This document shows, piece after piece, positions 7,039 to 14,725 of a DNA stretch of 64,000 nt; position 1 is the stretch's first letter; each line of letters starts with the position of its first letter. Position numbers and translations under genes: made by a program. The notes beneath the pieces were generated by a model. The model saw nothing but the letters and a program-made list of their open reading frames with translations. It was not told the origin of the DNA and searched no databases. This stretch comes from Chryseomonas sp014190935 (GTDB lineage: Bacteria; Pseudomonadota; Gammaproteobacteria; Pseudomonadales; Pseudomonadaceae). The DNA lies in contig NZ_JACHVV010000002.1 of NCBI RefSeq assembly GCF_014190935.1, positions 992,001 through 1,056,000 of the forward strand, in the 5' to 3' direction.

Positions 7039-8139
7039 ATGACCACCGCCCGCTCTCCCCTCGCCGCCTACCGCCGGATCCTGGCCCAGGGCGAACGCCT
7101 GCCCGATGCCGCCCAGGAGGCCGCTGTCCTGCGGCTGGAGGCCTGCCATGCGGCGCTGCTGGCGGGCCAACCGGCGCGGGGTCTCTATCTCTGGGGACCG
7201 GTCGGCCGTGGCAAGACCTGGCTGCTGGACCTGTTCCACGCCAGCCTGCCGGTGCCCGCCCGCCGCCAGCACTTTCACCGCTTCATGCGCTGGGTGCACC
7301 AGCGCCAGTTCCAGCTCAGCGGTACCCGCGATCCCCTGCAGGTGCTGGCCCGGGAACTGGCCGCCGAAGTGCGGGTGCTGTGCTTCGACGAACTCTTCGT
7401 CAGCGATATCGGCGACGCCATCCTGGTGGGCGGCCTGCTGCGCGCCCTGCTGGACCAGGGCCTGGTGCTGGTGGTCACCTCCAACCAGCCGCCCGAGCAG
7501 CTCTATGCCGGCGGCTTCAATCGCGAGCGCCTGCTGCCCGCCATCGCCGCGCTGCAGGCGCACCTGGAGGTGCTGGAGGTGGACGGCGGCCAGGATCACC
7601 GCCTGCACGAAGGCCAAGCCGAGCCGCGCTTCTGGGTGGACGATCCCACCGCCCTCGCCACGACCTTCGCCCGCCTCACCACGGGGGAAGCCGTGACGAC
7701 CGCGCCGCTGATCCTCGGCGAGCGCCCGCTGCCCGTGGTGCAGCGGGCCTCCAGCGCGATCTGGCTGGACTTCGCCGTGCTCTGCCAGGGCGCCTGGGCC
7801 ACCACCGACTACATGGATCTCTGCACTCAATTCCCCGCCCTGTTGCTGGGCAACGTCCCCTGCTTGTCCGGCGATCCGCGCGCGGGCCGGATCGCCCGCG
7901 GCACCGAAGACGGTGCGACGCGGGTCCTCGCCGGCGACCGCGAATTGCCCCGCCTGGCGCCCCAGGACGACGCCGTGCGCCGCTTCATCGCCCTGGTCGA
8001 CGAAGCCTACGACCGCCGTCGCCCGCTCTACCTGGACGCCGCTGTGCCCCTGGAACGGTTGTACACCTGCGGCTTTCTGGAATTCCCCTTCCGCCGCACC
8101 CTGAGTCGCTTGAAGGAGATGCAGCAGGCGCGGTACTAG
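7039..8139 (+). CDS. ZapE/AFG1-like P-loop ATPase
   Basis: 366 residues. Walker A GPVGRGKT lies near residues 54-61, Walker B is LCFDELFVSD, and a sensor-1 like VVTSNQPPEQLY and the family-typical LYTCGFLEFPFRRTLSRLKEM C terminus are present. Members of this family (ZapE in bacteria, Lace1/Afg1 in mitochondria) are inner-membrane-associated ATPases; in E. coli ZapE acts at the constriction ring late in division. The frame is open far upstream, but ATG 7039 begins the family-typical SPLAAYRRIL segment. Pseudomonads can carry two ZapE-like proteins, so this may be a paralog rather than the canonical one. It stands alone and diverges from the aminotransferase. Confidence 0.88.
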   Translation: MTTARSPLAAYRRILAQGERLPDAAQEAAVLRLEACHAALLAGQPARGLYLWGPVGRGKTWLLDLFHASLPVPARRQHFHRFMRWVHQRQFQLSGTRDPLQVLARELAAEVRVLCFDELFVSDIGDAILVGGLLRALLDQGLVLVVTSNQPPEQLYAGGFNRERLLPAIAALQAHLEVLEVDGGQDHRLHEGQAEPRFWVDDPTALATTFARLTTGEAVTTAPLILGERPLPVVQRASSAIWLDFAVLCQGAWATTDYMDLCTQFPALLLGNVPCLSGDPRAGRIARGTEDGATRVLAGDRELPRLAPQDDAVRRFIALVDEAYDRRRPLYLDAAVPLERLYTCGFLEFPFRRTLSRLKEMQQARY

Positions 8140-8230
8140 GCCGGTCCGGACCTGCGGCGACGAGGCACGCCGCGGAGCGGCGGAGCCCCGTGGTAAGGTG
8201 GGGCATCCCACATCTAGACGAGGCCCGGTC

Positions 8231-9094
8231 ATGACTCCGCGCATCGAACCCTTCTTCGACGCCACCACGTCCACCTTCACCTATGTGATCTACGAAGCCC
8301 CCGGCAGTCGCTGCGCCATCGTCGACTCGGTGCTGGACTACGATCCGCATTCGGGCCGCACCGCCACCCTGTCGGCGGATCGCGTCGCCCGCTTCGTGCG
8401 CGACCAGGGGCTGACCGTAGAGTGGCTGCTGGAGACCCATGCCCACGCCGATCACCTCTCCGCCGCGCCCTATCTGCGGCGGCAACTGGGCGGCCGCATC
8501 GCCATCGGCGAGGGCATCCGCCGGGTCCAGGGCGCCTTCAAGGACGTCTTCAACCTGGAACCGGAATTCCGCCTCGACGGCTCCCAGTTCGATCATCTGT
8601 TCCAGCCCGACGAGGTCTTCCACATCGGTGCCCTGCGCGCCCGCGCCCTGCACGTGCCCGGCCACACCCCGGCCGACATGGCCTACCAGGTGGAGGAAGA
8701 GCATATCTTCGTCGGCGACACCCTGTTCATGCCCGATGTCGGCTCGGCGCGTTGCGACTTCCCCGGCGGCAGCGCCCGCGACCTCTATCGTTCGATCCGC
8801 CGGCTGCTGACCCTGCCGGAGGCCACGCGCCTCTATCTGTGTCACGACTATCCGCCCGCCGGCCGCGAAGCGCGCCACGAGACCACCGTGGGCGAAGAGC
8901 GCGCCCTCAACGTCCACGTCCGCGATGGCGTGGACGAGGATGCCTTCGTCGCCCTGCGCACCCGCCGCGACGCCACCCTGTCCATGCCGACGCTGATCCT
9001 ACCGGCGATCCAGGTGAACATCCGCGCCGGCACCCTGCCGCCGGCCGAGGCCAATGGCCGCCGTTACCTGAAGATTCCCATCGACGGCTTCTAA
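8231..9094 (+). CDS. ETHE1/Blh-type MBL-fold metallo-hydrolase (probable persulfide dioxygenase)
   Basis: 287 residues. Metal ligands are visible: H70, H72, D74 and H75 in LETHAHADHL, H145 in VPGHTPAD, D163 in VGDTLF and H205 in LCHDYPP. MPDVGSARCDFPGG and CHDYPPAGREARHETT are characteristic of the persulfide-dioxygenase/Blh subgroup, which oxidises glutathione persulfide to sulfite with one Fe(II). The start at 8231 is ATG with a weak GAGG upstream. No sulfurtransferase or BigR regulator is next to it, so the sulfide role is inferred from family only. A good terminator follows at 9136. Confidence 0.85.
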   Translation: MTPRIEPFFDATTSTFTYVIYEAPGSRCAIVDSVLDYDPHSGRTATLSADRVARFVRDQGLTVEWLLETHAHADHLSAAPYLRRQLGGRIAIGEGIRRVQGAFKDVFNLEPEFRLDGSQFDHLFQPDEVFHIGALRARALHVPGHTPADMAYQVEEEHIFVGDTLFMPDVGSARCDFPGGSARDLYRSIRRLLTLPEATRLYLCHDYPPAGREARHETTVGEERALNVHVRDGVDEDAFVALRTRRDATLSMPTLILPAIQVNIRAGTLPPAEANGRRYLKIPIDGF

Positions 9095-9135
9095 GCTCGG
9101 CACCATCCGTCGTACAAGCCAATAGCCACAGGACT

Positions 9136-9169
9136 TGGACGCAGCGACACCGCTGCGTCCAGGCTTTTT
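9136..9169 (+). terminator. Rho-independent terminator
   Basis: An 11-bp perfect stem, TGGACGCAGCG / CGCTGCGTCCA, with loop ACAC is followed by GGC and five T residues. It ends the metallo-hydrolase transcript. The remainder of the 9095-9369 gap precedes the KGG genes; a TGCACTACATT (9338-9348) could be a stationary-phase-type -10 element, but I could not pair it with a -35. Confidence 0.85.
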
Positions 9170-9369
9170 CCGCTACGGCAAATCCCGCGCCCCTTCCAAC
9201 CCAGCGGCCAGGTTGGACAGCCCATCGGCCAAAGCTAGATACGCTTCTGACAGTGGCGTCTGGCCAGCGACCACCCATCCCCTGGCCGGGAAACCTCGCC
9301 GCGCGCGCCCCTCAATACCAGGGCAGGCAATGCGTTCTGCACTACATTCCCAAAAGAGGTAGAGCGACC

Positions 9370-9528
9370 ATGACCACCAAGAATTCGAACTCCAATCCCG
9401 GCAACTTCGCCAATGATCGCGAGAAGGCCGCCGAGGCCGGGCGCAAGGGCGGCCAGAACAGCGGGGGCAACTTTGCCAACGATCGTGAGAAAGCCGCCGA
9501 AGCCGGCCGCAAGGGTGGTAGCCGCTAG
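9370..9528 (+). CDS. Small KGG-repeat stress protein (two units)
   Basis: 52 residues built of two copies of the unit GGNFANDREKAAEAGRKGGQ. This is the KGG motif of con-10/GsiB/YciG-type proteins: very hydrophilic, glycine-rich, probably disordered, and induced by starvation, osmotic or desiccation stress in many bacteria. The start has AGAGG about 10 bases upstream. It is followed 75 bp later by a four-unit relative. Expected to be soluble and cytoplasmic; no enzymatic role is suggested. Confidence 0.88.
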   Translation: MTTKNSNSNPGNFANDREKAAEAGRKGGQNSGGNFANDREKAAEAGRKGGSR

Positions 9529-9603
9529 GCGCTTCCCTCCTGGTAGCGGAGCCACGTCCGGGTGGACCCGGCTCCTTCGTCCCACGATCAAGAGGAATCC
9601 ACG

Positions 9604-9909
9604 ATGAGCACCAACAACTCCAATCCCGGCAACTTCGCCAACGACCGCGAAAAGGCCAGCGAGGCCGGCAGCAAAGGCGGGCAGAACAGCGGTGGCAACT
9701 TCGCCAACGATCCCGAGCGTGCCGCCGAAGCCGGCAGCAAGGGCGGCCAGAACAGTGGCGGCAACTTCGCCAACGACCCCGAACGCGCCGCCGAAGCCGG
9801 CCGCAAGGGCGGCCAGAACAGTGGCGGCAACTTCGCCAATGACCGCGAGAAAGCTTCCGAGGCCGGCCGCAAGGGCGGTCAGAACAGCGGGGGTGGCGGC
9901 CAGCAGTAA
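9604..9909 (+). CDS. KGG-repeat stress protein (four units)
   Basis: 101 residues. After MSTNNSNP come four 22-residue units of the form GGNFANDxExAxEAGxKGGQNS and a GGGGQQ tail. It is a longer sibling of the protein at 9370, made of the same unit, so the pair arose by gene and unit duplication. ATG 9604 has AGAGGA eight bases upstream; an in-frame ATG at 9562 would add 14 unrelated residues and lacks a ribosome site. The 75 bp between the two genes fold into a hairpin (GAGCC...GGCTC, 9547-9572). Likely role is protection during stress, by family only. Confidence 0.88.
   Translation: MSTNNSNPGNFANDREKASEAGSKGGQNSGGNFANDPERAAEAGSKGGQNSGGNFANDPERAAEAGRKGGQNSGGNFANDREKASEAGRKGGQNSGGGGQQ
9628..9891 (+). 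repeat. Four tandem 66-bp coding repeats
   Basis: The four 22-codon KGG units are also repeated at DNA level, with units 2 and 3 nearly identical. Such an array can expand or contract by slippage or recombination, changing protein length in steps of 22 residues. Two further diverged copies lie in the gene at 9370. Confidence 0.85.
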
Positions 9910-9932
9910 CCCGGCCTGATCCAGGCCATGGC

Positions 9933-9957
9933 GAAGGGCAGGCCCATCCTGCCCTTC
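9933..9957 (+). terminator. Hairpin terminator after the KGG genes
   Basis: A perfect 10-bp stem, GAAGGGCAGG / CCTGCCCTTC, with loop CCCAT. There is no strong T-run, but it lies just after the second KGG gene and before the convergent YetF-type gene, so it may act in both directions. Confidence 0.6.
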
Positions 9958-9975
9958 CCGTCTCATACGTCACCG

Positions 9976-10428
9976 TCACTTCTCTGCGGGCTCGGGTATC
10001 ACCGAGATCTGGCCGTTCTTCTCCAGCACCGCGAAGCGGATCTGCTCCAGGCGTTCCAGCCCCTGACTCTGCCGCGCCGCCTCGAGGATATCTTCCTCGG
10101 TCAGGCGGGCCTTGCGCAGCCGCTCCGTCAGCGGCTTGCCGTACTCCACCACGATCAGCGGCACCCCGTCGAGAAAGCGCCCGACCCGGGGCGAACGCTC
10201 CTTGAACAGCGAAAGCAGGATGTCGATCAGCACCAGGGTGGCGATCACCACGAAGGCATTGATCACCGAAAAGTCGTCGCCCAGCAGCGCCTGCTGGGTG
10301 GCCTCGCCAATCACCAGCAGCAGGACGAAATCGAAGGTGGTGATCTCCGACAGCGCCCGTCGTCCGGTGAGGCGAAAGAGCACCAGCAGAAAGGCGTAGA
10401 TGGCGGCGGCGCGCAGGACGGATTCCAT
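9976..10428 (-). CDS. YetF/DUF421-family membrane protein
   Basis: 150 residues. Three membrane segments in the N-terminal half (including FDFVLLLVIGEATQQALLGDDFSVINAF, the DUF421 hallmark) are followed by a small cytoplasmic domain with PLIVVEYGKPL and LTEEDILEAARQSQGL. The family function is unknown; the short form seen here is common in Proteobacteria. It lies 9 bp after the one-helix protein gene at 10438, with GGGAG overlapping the end of that gene, so the two are one operon. Confidence 0.88.
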   Translation of the reverse strand: MESVLRAAAIYAFLLVLFRLTGRRALSEITTFDFVLLLVIGEATQQALLGDDFSVINAFVVIATLVLIDILLSLFKERSPRVGRFLDGVPLIVVEYGKPLTERLRKARLTEEDILEAARQSQGLERLEQIRFAVLEKNGQISVIPEPAEK

Positions 10429-10437
10429 GGCAGCTCC

Positions 10438-10929
10438 CTAGGGATAGACGAAGGCGGAGAGTGCCAGCGGGGGCTGGCCGGGTCGCAGGATGCGCCAGTC
10501 GACCCTGCCCAGGCGGTCCGGACGCAAGGCGAGGTGCAGGCGACTCGGCCCCATTGCCGGCGCCAGATCGAGCCAGAGCACCCCGTCGCTGCTGGTCATG
10601 CGCAGCGGCTGCGGATAGAGGGCTTCCACCGTCCAGTCGGCCACCAGGCGTTCGTCCAGGCCGACGCGGTCGAGGCCGGGTGCCAGTTCCAGGGTCAGGG
10701 TCGCCGGCGCACCGCGGCGCTGGAAGCGCTCGTAGTCGACCCGGAGCTGGCCATCCGCGCTGACCCGGGTCGCCGTGGCCCAGGGCCCGCCGCTGGCGAA
10801 CAGGCCGGCCAAGGCCAGGGCCACGAACAGGCCCAGCAGTACCCAGCCCAGTCGCTCGCAACGCCAGATCCAGCGTTGCAGGCCGGGCTCCTCGCGGATC
10901 GGCAGGGATTTCTCCACCCGTGGCGCCAT
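10438..10929 (-). CDS. Single-pass membrane protein of unknown function
   Basis: 163 residues. One transmembrane helix (about 29-50, LGWVLLGLFVALALAGLFAS) is followed by a soluble, probably periplasmic domain rich in beta strands (TRVSADGQLRVDYERFQRRG, LTLELAPG, LHLALRPDRL). I do not recognise a named domain. ATG 10929 with GGAG upstream is preferred over an in-frame start at 11115, which would add a low-complexity stretch. It is co-transcribed with the YetF-type gene, a pairing I recall from pseudomonads, which suggests the two proteins work together at the inner membrane. Confidence 0.75.
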   Translation of the reverse strand: MAPRVEKSLPIREEPGLQRWIWRCERLGWVLLGLFVALALAGLFASGGPWATATRVSADGQLRVDYERFQRRGAPATLTLELAPGLDRVGLDERLVADWTVEALYPQPLRMTSSDGVLWLDLAPAMGPSRLHLALRPDRLGRVDWRILRPGQPPLALSAFVYP

Positions 10930-11044
10930 GGCGGTTGCTCCGGAATTCGATAGAGCTTGGAGCCCGACCGGAGGTCGCCGGTTCGACCGCTTCGCCCGCC
11001 CCCTGGGGCATACTGCGCGCCCCTTTTTCCCTGGAGTCCTGTCG

Positions 11045-11488
11045 ATGCCCGTCTGGTGGCTGCTCGTCCTGCCCTTCATCGCCGGTGCCTGCCTGCCGCT
11101 GCAGGCCGGCATCAACGGTCAGCTGGCCCGGCACCTCGGCAGTGTCTTCGCCGCGGCGTCCATTTCCTTCATGGTCGGTCTCGTCGCCCTGCTGGGCCTG
11201 ACCCTCTGGCAGCGTGGCGTCCCCACCCTGGGTGCGCTGCGCGAACTGCACTGGTGGCATTGGTGCGGCGGCCTGCTGGGCATGTTCTTTATCGCCATGG
11301 CCGCCTTCGCCGGTCCGCGCATCGGCGCCACCCTGTTCATGGCGCTGGTGATCGCCGGACAGCTGGCCATGTCGCTGAGCCTGGATCACTTCGGCTGGGC
11401 CGGCTTTCGCCAGGATCCGGTCACCCTCGGCAAGCTGGCCGGCGTGGTGCTGATCGGTGCCGGCGTCTGGTGCATCGCCCGGGCCTAG
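11045..11488 (+). CDS. YdcZ/DUF606-type DMT-superfamily transporter
   Basis: 147 residues with five hydrophobic segments. LPFIAGACLPLQAGINGQLAR and GPRIGATLFMALVIAGQLAMSLSLDHFGW are the conserved blocks of the DUF606 (YdcZ) family of small drug/metabolite transporters; members of this size usually pair with a second copy or dimerise. The start at 11045 has TGGAG upstream. It is convergent with the large reductase gene, with two bases between their stop codons. Substrate unknown. Confidence 0.85.
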   Translation: MPVWWLLVLPFIAGACLPLQAGINGQLARHLGSVFAAASISFMVGLVALLGLTLWQRGVPTLGALRELHWWHWCGGLLGMFFIAMAAFAGPRIGATLFMALVIAGQLAMSLSLDHFGWAGFRQDPVTLGKLAGVVLIGAGVWCIARA

Positions 11489-11490
11489 GC

Positions 11491-13995
11491 CTAGTAGAGG
11501 TCGCGACGGTAGCGTTCTTCGTCGATCAGCCGCTGGACCTCGGCCTCGCCAAGCAGCGCCTCCAGGGTGGCCTGGACGCTGCGCCCCAGCCCCGGCAGGC
11601 TGCCGCAGACCATGATCACGGCATCGGCCGCCAGCCAGTCCAGCAGGCGCGTGCGCTGCGCCCGCAGGCGGTCCTGCACGTGGCCATCGCCGTCCCGCGA
11701 GAACACCCGGTCCAGCCGTTCCAGTTCGCCTCGCGCCTGCCAGCGATCCAGTTCCGCCCCATAGAAATCGTCGTGGGCCGCCATGCGTTCGCCGAACAGC
11801 AGCCAGTTGCGCCGGTAGCCGGCGGCGATACGCGCAGCCAGCAGCGGGCGCACCCCGGCGAGTCCGGTACCGGCGGCGATCAGGATCAGCGGGCGCGGGT
11901 CCAGCGGCGGCCTGAAGCCGGGATGGACGCGGAGCCGCGCCTGCACCTGATCACCGGGCCGCAGCGCCGTAGTCAGCCAGCCGGAAGCGATGCCCAGGCG
12001 ACCATCCGCCTTGCGCTGCTGGCGCACCAGCAATCGCAGTGCGCCTTCGTCGGGCAGCGAGGCAATGGAGTACTGGCGCACGGCGAGCGGTATCAGAGCG
12101 TCGAGCAGCGCCTGGGGGTCCCGGCCCGTCAGCGCGGCCTGGTCTTTCGGCAACAGGCGGGTGTCCAGGGCTGCGGCGAGGGTCTGGCTTACACCGTCGC
12201 CCGCCACCACGCTGTCCGCGGCCAGTCCCAGGGGCGACAACCAGGCCGCCACGCGCTCGGTGCCCTGGCGGGGGGCGATCTCGAGGATATCGCCGGGTGC
12301 CCAGCTGCTCCCGGGCGGTGGCAACAGCCGCAACTCGAAGACAGTTCCGCCGGGGCTGCCGGTATTGAGCGGCTGCACCGCTAGCAGCGGCCAGGCCTGC
12401 AGCGGCCGCTCGACCGCTGGCTCGATGGCCACGGCGCCAAGGGCCTGCAGCTGACCCTGCCAGAGCGCGAGCGCCCGAGCGTCGCCATTGTCCACCTCCA
12501 CCGGGGCGAACAGCGGCCGCGCGCCCTGCCCGGCGAGCCAGGCATCCAGTCGCCGGGCGAAGGCGCAATAGGCCGGATAGCGCCGGTCGCCCAGGGCCAG
12601 CATCCCGAAGTTCAGGCTCGGCAACGCCGCCACCTGGGTCAGCAGGCGGCGCTCGAAGCCGCGCGCGGTATCCGGTGCCTCGCCGTCGCCGTGGGTGGCG
12701 ACGACGAACAGCGCCTGGGAGGCCTGCTGCAGGCGCTCGACCGAGAGCCGCCCGAGCGCGACCACCTCGGCGCTCAGTCCCGCCGCCTGCAACTGGCCGG
12801 CGGCCTGCCAGGCCAGTGCCTCGCCCTGGCCGCTCTGGCTGGCATAGCCGATCAGCCAGTCGGCGGCGCCCGCTACGGCTGGTGTCAGGCCACGGCGGGC
12901 CTGGCGTGCCTGGCGGCGCTTGCGGCGGCGATCCAGATAGAGCCAGAGGCCGGTCACCATGAACAGCGGCATGGCCAGGCTGGCGAGCAGCAAGGCCACC
13001 CGTCCGGCCAGGCCGAAGTATTCACCCGAATGCAGGGCATAGACGCTGAGCAGCAGGCGAGCGCCCAGCGGCTGCTCGCCATAGCGGCGGTGATCGAGCA
13101 CCCGCCCCGCGCCGTCGAAGACGATGCGATTGAGGGCGCGGACATGCTCGGCCTCGTCGGGCAGGTACCAGAGGGTCGGCTGGCTGACCTTGCGCGCTGG
13201 ATTGGGCAGCAGCAGGCCATAGCCCTCGACCTGTCCGCCGGTCTCCTGCCGAAAGCTCCGCCAGAGCGCATCAAGGTCCACGTCCTGGCGCGCCACCACG
13301 CCGCTGATCCGGGGCTCCGGCGCCGCGCCCAGCAATCGCTCGCTGGCCTGGCGGTACCAGTCATAGGACCAATAGAGACCGGTCAGGGCCGCCAGCAGAT
13401 AGACCAGCAGGCACCAGGTGCCGGCCACGGCGTGCAGGTCCCAGTGGAAACTGCGCCCCCGGCGCGCCCAGTCGAGGGTCAGCCAGGTGCGCCAGCGCCT
13501 TGCCTGGCGCGGCCAGCGCAGATAGAGGCCGGACAGGCAGAGCACCAGCAGGATCAGGGTGGCGGCGCCGGTCAGCGCCTTGCCTACCGGCCCCAGGGCC
13601 AGGGAGCGGTGCAGGTCCAGGACCAGGTGAAAGAACGCCTGGCCACGGGGCGCCGTCAGCACCTCGCCCGTATAGCGATCGAACAGCAGCACCTCGCCAC
13701 GGCCCTGGCCGTTCGCCGGCGCCAGGCCGAGCAAGCCATAGCCCTCTCCCGCCATGCTGGAGACGAAGCTCAATTGCTGACCCGGAGCGAGCAGACGCTG
13801 CCGCACCTCCGGCAGCGTCAGGGGACGCTGGTCCGGCGTCGCGGCGGTCGGCGGCGGATTGAGCAGCTCCAGCAACTCCAGCTGAAAGCTGTAGAGCGCA
13901 CCCGTCACCCCCAGCACCACCAGCACCAGGCCCGCCGCCAGCCCGAGCAGGCTGTGCAGCTGGAACAGACTCGCGCGGATCAGGGCTGGGCCCAC
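11491..13995 (-). CDS. piuB: PiuB-like PepSY / flavodoxin / FNR ferric-siderophore reductase
   Basis: About 834 residues. The N-terminal PepSY-type membrane part (FQLHSLLGLAAGLVLVVLGVTGALYSF, further helices to about residue 370) is followed by a flavodoxin domain (LIGYASQSGQGEALA from about 380) and a sulfite-reductase-flavoprotein-type FAD/NADPH module (RQYSIAS near 639, LILIAAGTG near 700, ending EERYRRDLY). Such proteins pass electrons across the inner membrane and are thought to reduce ferric siderophores. No ATG fits the N terminus: I use GTG 13995, which overlaps piuC by 16 bp, but CTG 13983 in a CTGA overlap is also possible. Context piuA-piuC-piuB matches P. aeruginosa PA4513-PA4515. 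Confidence 0.88.
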   Translation of the reverse strand: MGPALIRASLFQLHSLLGLAAGLVLVVLGVTGALYSFQLELLELLNPPPTAATPDQRPLTLPEVRQRLLAPGQQLSFVSSMAGEGYGLLGLAPANGQGRGEVLLFDRYTGEVLTAPRGQAFFHLVLDLHRSLALGPVGKALTGAATLILLVLCLSGLYLRWPRQARRWRTWLTLDWARRGRSFHWDLHAVAGTWCLLVYLLAALTGLYWSYDWYRQASERLLGAAPEPRISGVVARQDVDLDALWRSFRQETGGQVEGYGLLLPNPARKVSQPTLWYLPDEAEHVRALNRIVFDGAGRVLDHRRYGEQPLGARLLLSVYALHSGEYFGLAGRVALLLASLAMPLFMVTGLWLYLDRRRKRRQARQARRGLTPAVAGAADWLIGYASQSGQGEALAWQAAGQLQAAGLSAEVVALGRLSVERLQQASQALFVVATHGDGEAPDTARGFERRLLTQVAALPSLNFGMLALGDRRYPAYCAFARRLDAWLAGQGARPLFAPVEVDNGDARALALWQGQLQALGAVAIEPAVERPLQAWPLLAVQPLNTGSPGGTVFELRLLPPPGSSWAPGDILEIAPRQGTERVAAWLSPLGLAADSVVAGDGVSQTLAAALDTRLLPKDQAALTGRDPQALLDALIPLAVRQYSIASLPDEGALRLLVRQQRKADGRLGIASGWLTTALRPGDQVQARLRVHPGFRPPLDPRPLILIAAGTGLAGVRPLLAARIAAGYRRNWLLFGERMAAHDDFYGAELDRWQARGELERLDRVFSRDGDGHVQDRLRAQRTRLLDWLAADAVIMVCGSLPGLGRSVQATLEALLGEAEVQRLIDEERYRRDLY

Positions 13996-14663
13996 AGCCG
14001 CAGGAGGTTGTGATAGACGCCGGTCAGCTGCAGGCAGGCCTCGTGGCCCTGCCCCAGCTCGGCCGCCGCCCGCTGGATACCCTGGTCGAGGTCGAACAGC
14101 TGGCCGCGCTGGCCGGCATCGCGCACCAGGCTCTGGATCCAGAAGAAGGAACACAGCCGGGTGCCGCGGGTGACCGGCAGCACCCGGTGCAGGCTGCTGG
14201 CCGGATAGAGGATCAGATCGCCCGCCGCCAGCTTGACGCTGTGGGCGCCATAGGTGTCTTCCACCACCAGCTCGCCCCCGTCGTATTCGTCCGGTTCGCA
14301 GAAGAACAGCGTGGCCGACAGATCGGTGCGCAGGTAGCCGCTGCCATCCGGTAGCGGCCGCAGGGCATTGTCCACGTGCAGGCCAAAGGACTGGCCGCCC
14401 TGGTAGCGATTGAACAGCGGCGGAAACACCCGCGCCGGCAGCGCCGCGGCGACGAACAGCGGATGCCGCGCCAGCGCCTGCTGGATCAGCTCGCCCACCG
14501 CGCATGCCGCCGGCGCGTCCGCCGGCAGCTGCAGATTGTCCTTGGCCATGGCCGACTGGAAACCGGCGGTGTGCCGGCCATCGGCCCAGGCGGCCGCCTC
14601 CAGCCGCTCCCGGCAATCCCTTACCTGCTCGGGCGTCAGCACGCCCGGAACGCTGATCATCAT
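13980..14663 (-). CDS. piuC: Fe(II)/2-oxoglutarate-dependent oxygenase PiuC (PKHD-type)
   Basis: 227 residues, the normal length for the YbiX/PiuC family. The iron triad is H96, D98 (LHVDNA) and H159 (SSLHRVLPV), with R169 as the 2-oxoglutarate anchor; ALRPLPDGSGYLRTDLSATLFF is a family signature. It is a cytoplasmic dioxygenase encoded beside TonB-dependent siderophore receptors and probably modifies a catecholate siderophore or related compound; the substrate is unproven. ATG 14663 has AGAGGA upstream and a second ATG follows immediately. It lies between piuA and piuB and overlaps the latter. Confidence 0.92.
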   Translation of the reverse strand: MMISVPGVLTPEQVRDCRERLEAAAWADGRHTAGFQSAMAKDNLQLPADAPAACAVGELIQQALARHPLFVAAALPARVFPPLFNRYQGGQSFGLHVDNALRPLPDGSGYLRTDLSATLFFCEPDEYDGGELVVEDTYGAHSVKLAAGDLILYPASSLHRVLPVTRGTRLCSFFWIQSLVRDAGQRGQLFDLDQGIQRAAAELGQGHEACLQLTGVYHNLLRLWAQP

Positions 14664-14681
14664 GGTGATTTTCCTCTAACG

Positions 14682-14710
14682 CCGAAAGCCCTGCGCAGGC
14701 AGGGCTTCGG
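14682..14710 (-). terminator. Hairpin between piuA and piuC (attenuator or processing site)
   Basis: CCGAAaGCCCTGC and GCAGGGCTTCGG form a 12-bp stem with one bulged A and a four-base loop. There is no T-run, so it could lower expression of piuC and piuB relative to piuA, or protect the receptor message, rather than stop transcription completely. Confidence 0.55.
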
Positions 14711-14725
14711 TTGCTGCAGGCGACC

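Noticed and set aside
9628..9891. 66-bp regular repeats as a possible CRISPR or satellite
   Set aside because: The repeats are in frame, adjoin without unique spacers and encode the KGG protein unit.
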